Source: Patescibacteria group bacterium (lineage in GTDB: Bacteria > Patescibacteriota > Minisyncoccia > Phycocordibacterales > Phycocordibacteraceae). Taken from it: a stretch of DNA of 14,610 bases. Shown one piece after another: positions 13,685 through 14,610 of this stretch. Every line of letters starts with the position of its first letter. Position 1 is the first letter of the stretch. Both the position numbers and the translations under genes were made by a program. The notes beneath the pieces were generated by a model. The model saw only the letters and a list, made by a program, of their open reading frames with translations, was not told the origin of the DNA and did not search any database. The DNA lies in the NCBI GenBank assembly GCA_018823385.1, contig JAHJIK010000078.1, forward strand, positions 1 to 14,610, written 5' to 3'.

Positions 13685-13954
13685 ATGGCCAAAACATCAC
13701 AAATTGCCCGCAACGCCAAAAAGATACGGCTTTCGGAGAAGTACGCTGAAAAGCGGGCTGCTCTTAAAGCTGCTGGAGACTATGACGGACTGCAGGCACT
13801 TCCAAAAAACGCTTCACCAGTACGTGTGAAGAATCGTTGTGCTGTAACAGGTCGTGCACACGGCTACATGCGATCGTTCGGTCTATCTCGTATTGCTTTC
13901 CGCGAGCTTGCTCGTGAAGGAAAGATTCCGGGCGTAAAGAAAGCATCATGGTAA
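13685..13954 (+). CDS. rpsN: 30S ribosomal protein S14 (uS14), zinc-free type
   Basis: Protein of the small-subunit head near the decoding region. 89 aa. MAKTSQIARNAKKIRLSEKY, the middle ALPKNASPVRVKNRCAVTGRAHGYMRSFGLSRIAFRELA and the end IPGVKKASW identify it. It is the long form without the two CxxC pairs of the 61-aa zinc type; only one Cys remains. It is the first gene of a new transcript after the accessory cassette. Its stop overlaps the start of rpsH by 7 nt (ATGGTAA). Confidence 0.96.
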   Translation: MAKTSQIARNAKKIRLSEKYAEKRAALKAAGDYDGLQALPKNASPVRVKNRCAVTGRAHGYMRSFGLSRIAFRELAREGKIPGVKKASW

Positions 13955-14340
13955 GCGACCGCGTAGGAGATTTCATTATTCGCCTTAAGAATGCTGGTGC
14001 AATCAGCAACACTAAGGTTGTAGCCCCACACTCAAAGCACATTGAGGAGATTGCTTTTAAGCTTAAGAAGCTTGGATACGTAGAAGAGGTTAAGGTAACT
14101 AACGACACTCCAAAGACTATCGAGGTAACCCTTGCATATGATGATCGTGGTAACCACAAGATCAAGGGTGTAAAGCGTGTATCAAAGCCAGGTCGTCGTA
14201 TGTATGTTTCAGCAACTGAAGCACACAGCGTAAAGAATGGTCTTGGAGCTCGTCTTATCTCAACTCCTCGTGGCGTTCTGACTGACAGCGAAGCACGTAA
14301 GGTTAATGCAGGAGGTGAAAGCCTTTTCGAGATCTGGTAA
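13948..14340 (+). CDS. rpsH: 30S ribosomal protein S8 (uS8)
   Basis: Primary-binding protein of the central domain of 16S rRNA; in E. coli it also represses the spc operon by binding the rplE region. 130 aa, typical. The N-terminal DRVGDFIIRLKNAG and the C-terminal LISTPRGVLTDSEARKVNAGGESLFEIW are family signatures, the latter with NAGGE in place of the common GVGGE. The ATG at 13948 lies inside the last codons of rpsN, which points to translational coupling. Confidence 0.97.
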   Translation: MVSDRVGDFIIRLKNAGAISNTKVVAPHSKHIEEIAFKLKKLGYVEEVKVTNDTPKTIEVTLAYDDRGNHKIKGVKRVSKPGRRMYVSATEAHSVKNGLGARLISTPRGVLTDSEARKVNAGGESLFEIW

Positions 14341-14346
14341 ACGAAT

Positions 14347-14610
14347 ATGTCACGACTTGCTAAAAAACCAATTGCATACGCAAACTCAGTACAGGTAACA
14401 TCTGCCGACGGTATCCTTACTGTTAAGGGTCCTAAAGAGACACTTACTCGTTCTGTACACCCATCAGTTTCAATCACTGTTGAGCCAGAAGGTGTGGTGA
14501 TCACTCCAGTAAACTCAAGTAAGCTTGCAAAGGCTCTTACCGGTACATTCGCCGCACACGTACGCGCTATGGTTGATGGAGTTGTTACTCCTTTCAAAAA
14601 AGTTCTTCAG
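14347..14610 (+). CDS. rplF: 50S ribosomal protein L6 (uL6), 5' part
   Basis: Large-subunit protein near the GTPase centre. The frame is open from the ATG at 14347 to the window end, giving the first 88 of about 180 residues. MSRLAKKPIAYANSVQV and GILTVKGPKETLTRSV match the first L6 domain. The stretch GTFAAHVRAMVDGVV takes the place of the usual GLTRSLINNMVxGV. It starts 6 nt after rpsH without an SD site. Confidence 0.93.
   Translation, partial: MSRLAKKPIAYANSVQVTSADGILTVKGPKETLTRSVHPSVSITVEPEGVVITPVNSSKLAKALTGTFAAHVRAMVDGVVTPFKKVLQ

Noticed and set aside
13764..14597. 277-codon minus-strand frame
   Set aside because: It is antisense to rpsN, rpsH and rplF, all clearly real; long antisense frames are common opposite codon-biased ribosomal genes.

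Overview
The window is the S10-spc ribosomal protein region of a bacterium, preceded by the elongation factor genes fusA (EF-G) and tuf (EF-Tu). Every translation gene lies on the + strand in the classical order: fusA, tuf, rpsJ, rplC, rplD, rplW, rplB, rpsS, rplV, rpsC, rplP, rpmC, rpsQ, rplN, rplX, rplE, rpsN, rpsH, and rplF (cut by the window end). Base composition is moderate, spacing is very tight, no translation gene has a Shine-Dalgarno site, and unknown small genes sit inside the operon. This resembles a small-genome lineage such as Candidatus Patescibacteria/CPR (Parcubacteria-like). That placement is an inference from style and not proven here. The code looks standard: the translation genes end in TAA or TAG.

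Layout. 1-2312 is fusA with its own promoter and terminator. 2311-4114 is tuf-rpsJ, with a promoter overlapping the fusA terminator and a structured leader of about 150 nt. 4116-4730 is an accessory cassette holding one unknown gene (161 aa), its terminator, a further hairpin and perhaps a small minus-strand RNA. 4842-7571 is rplC-rplD-rplW-rplB, with a good promoter and a leader holding two hairpin plus U-tract elements. 7618-9432 is a second accessory block: a coiled-coil gene (+), converging on a HIT-family gene, a DUF3298-type membrane-anchored protein and a small proline-rich ORF (all -). 9470-13070 is rpsS to rplE, closed by a perfect 25-bp terminator stem. 13072-13615 is a third accessory cassette (152-aa unknown). 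13626 onward is rpsN-rpsH-rplF with its own promoter.

The canonical single operon has therefore been cut into separately promoted transcripts by three self-contained accessory cassettes. Three styles of gene start coexist. The 19 translation genes have no Shine-Dalgarno sequence, often start in the context cgtATG, and when first in a transcript carry short leaders with a GC hairpin and a U-rich run just before the ATG. The two single-gene cassettes and the small proline-rich ORF have SD sites and TGGTAT-type extended -10 promoters. The coiled-coil, HIT and DUF3298 genes have a -10 hexamer exactly 6 nt before the ATG, which predicts leaderless mRNAs. This partitioning of promoter and initiation modes is the most unusual thing in the window.
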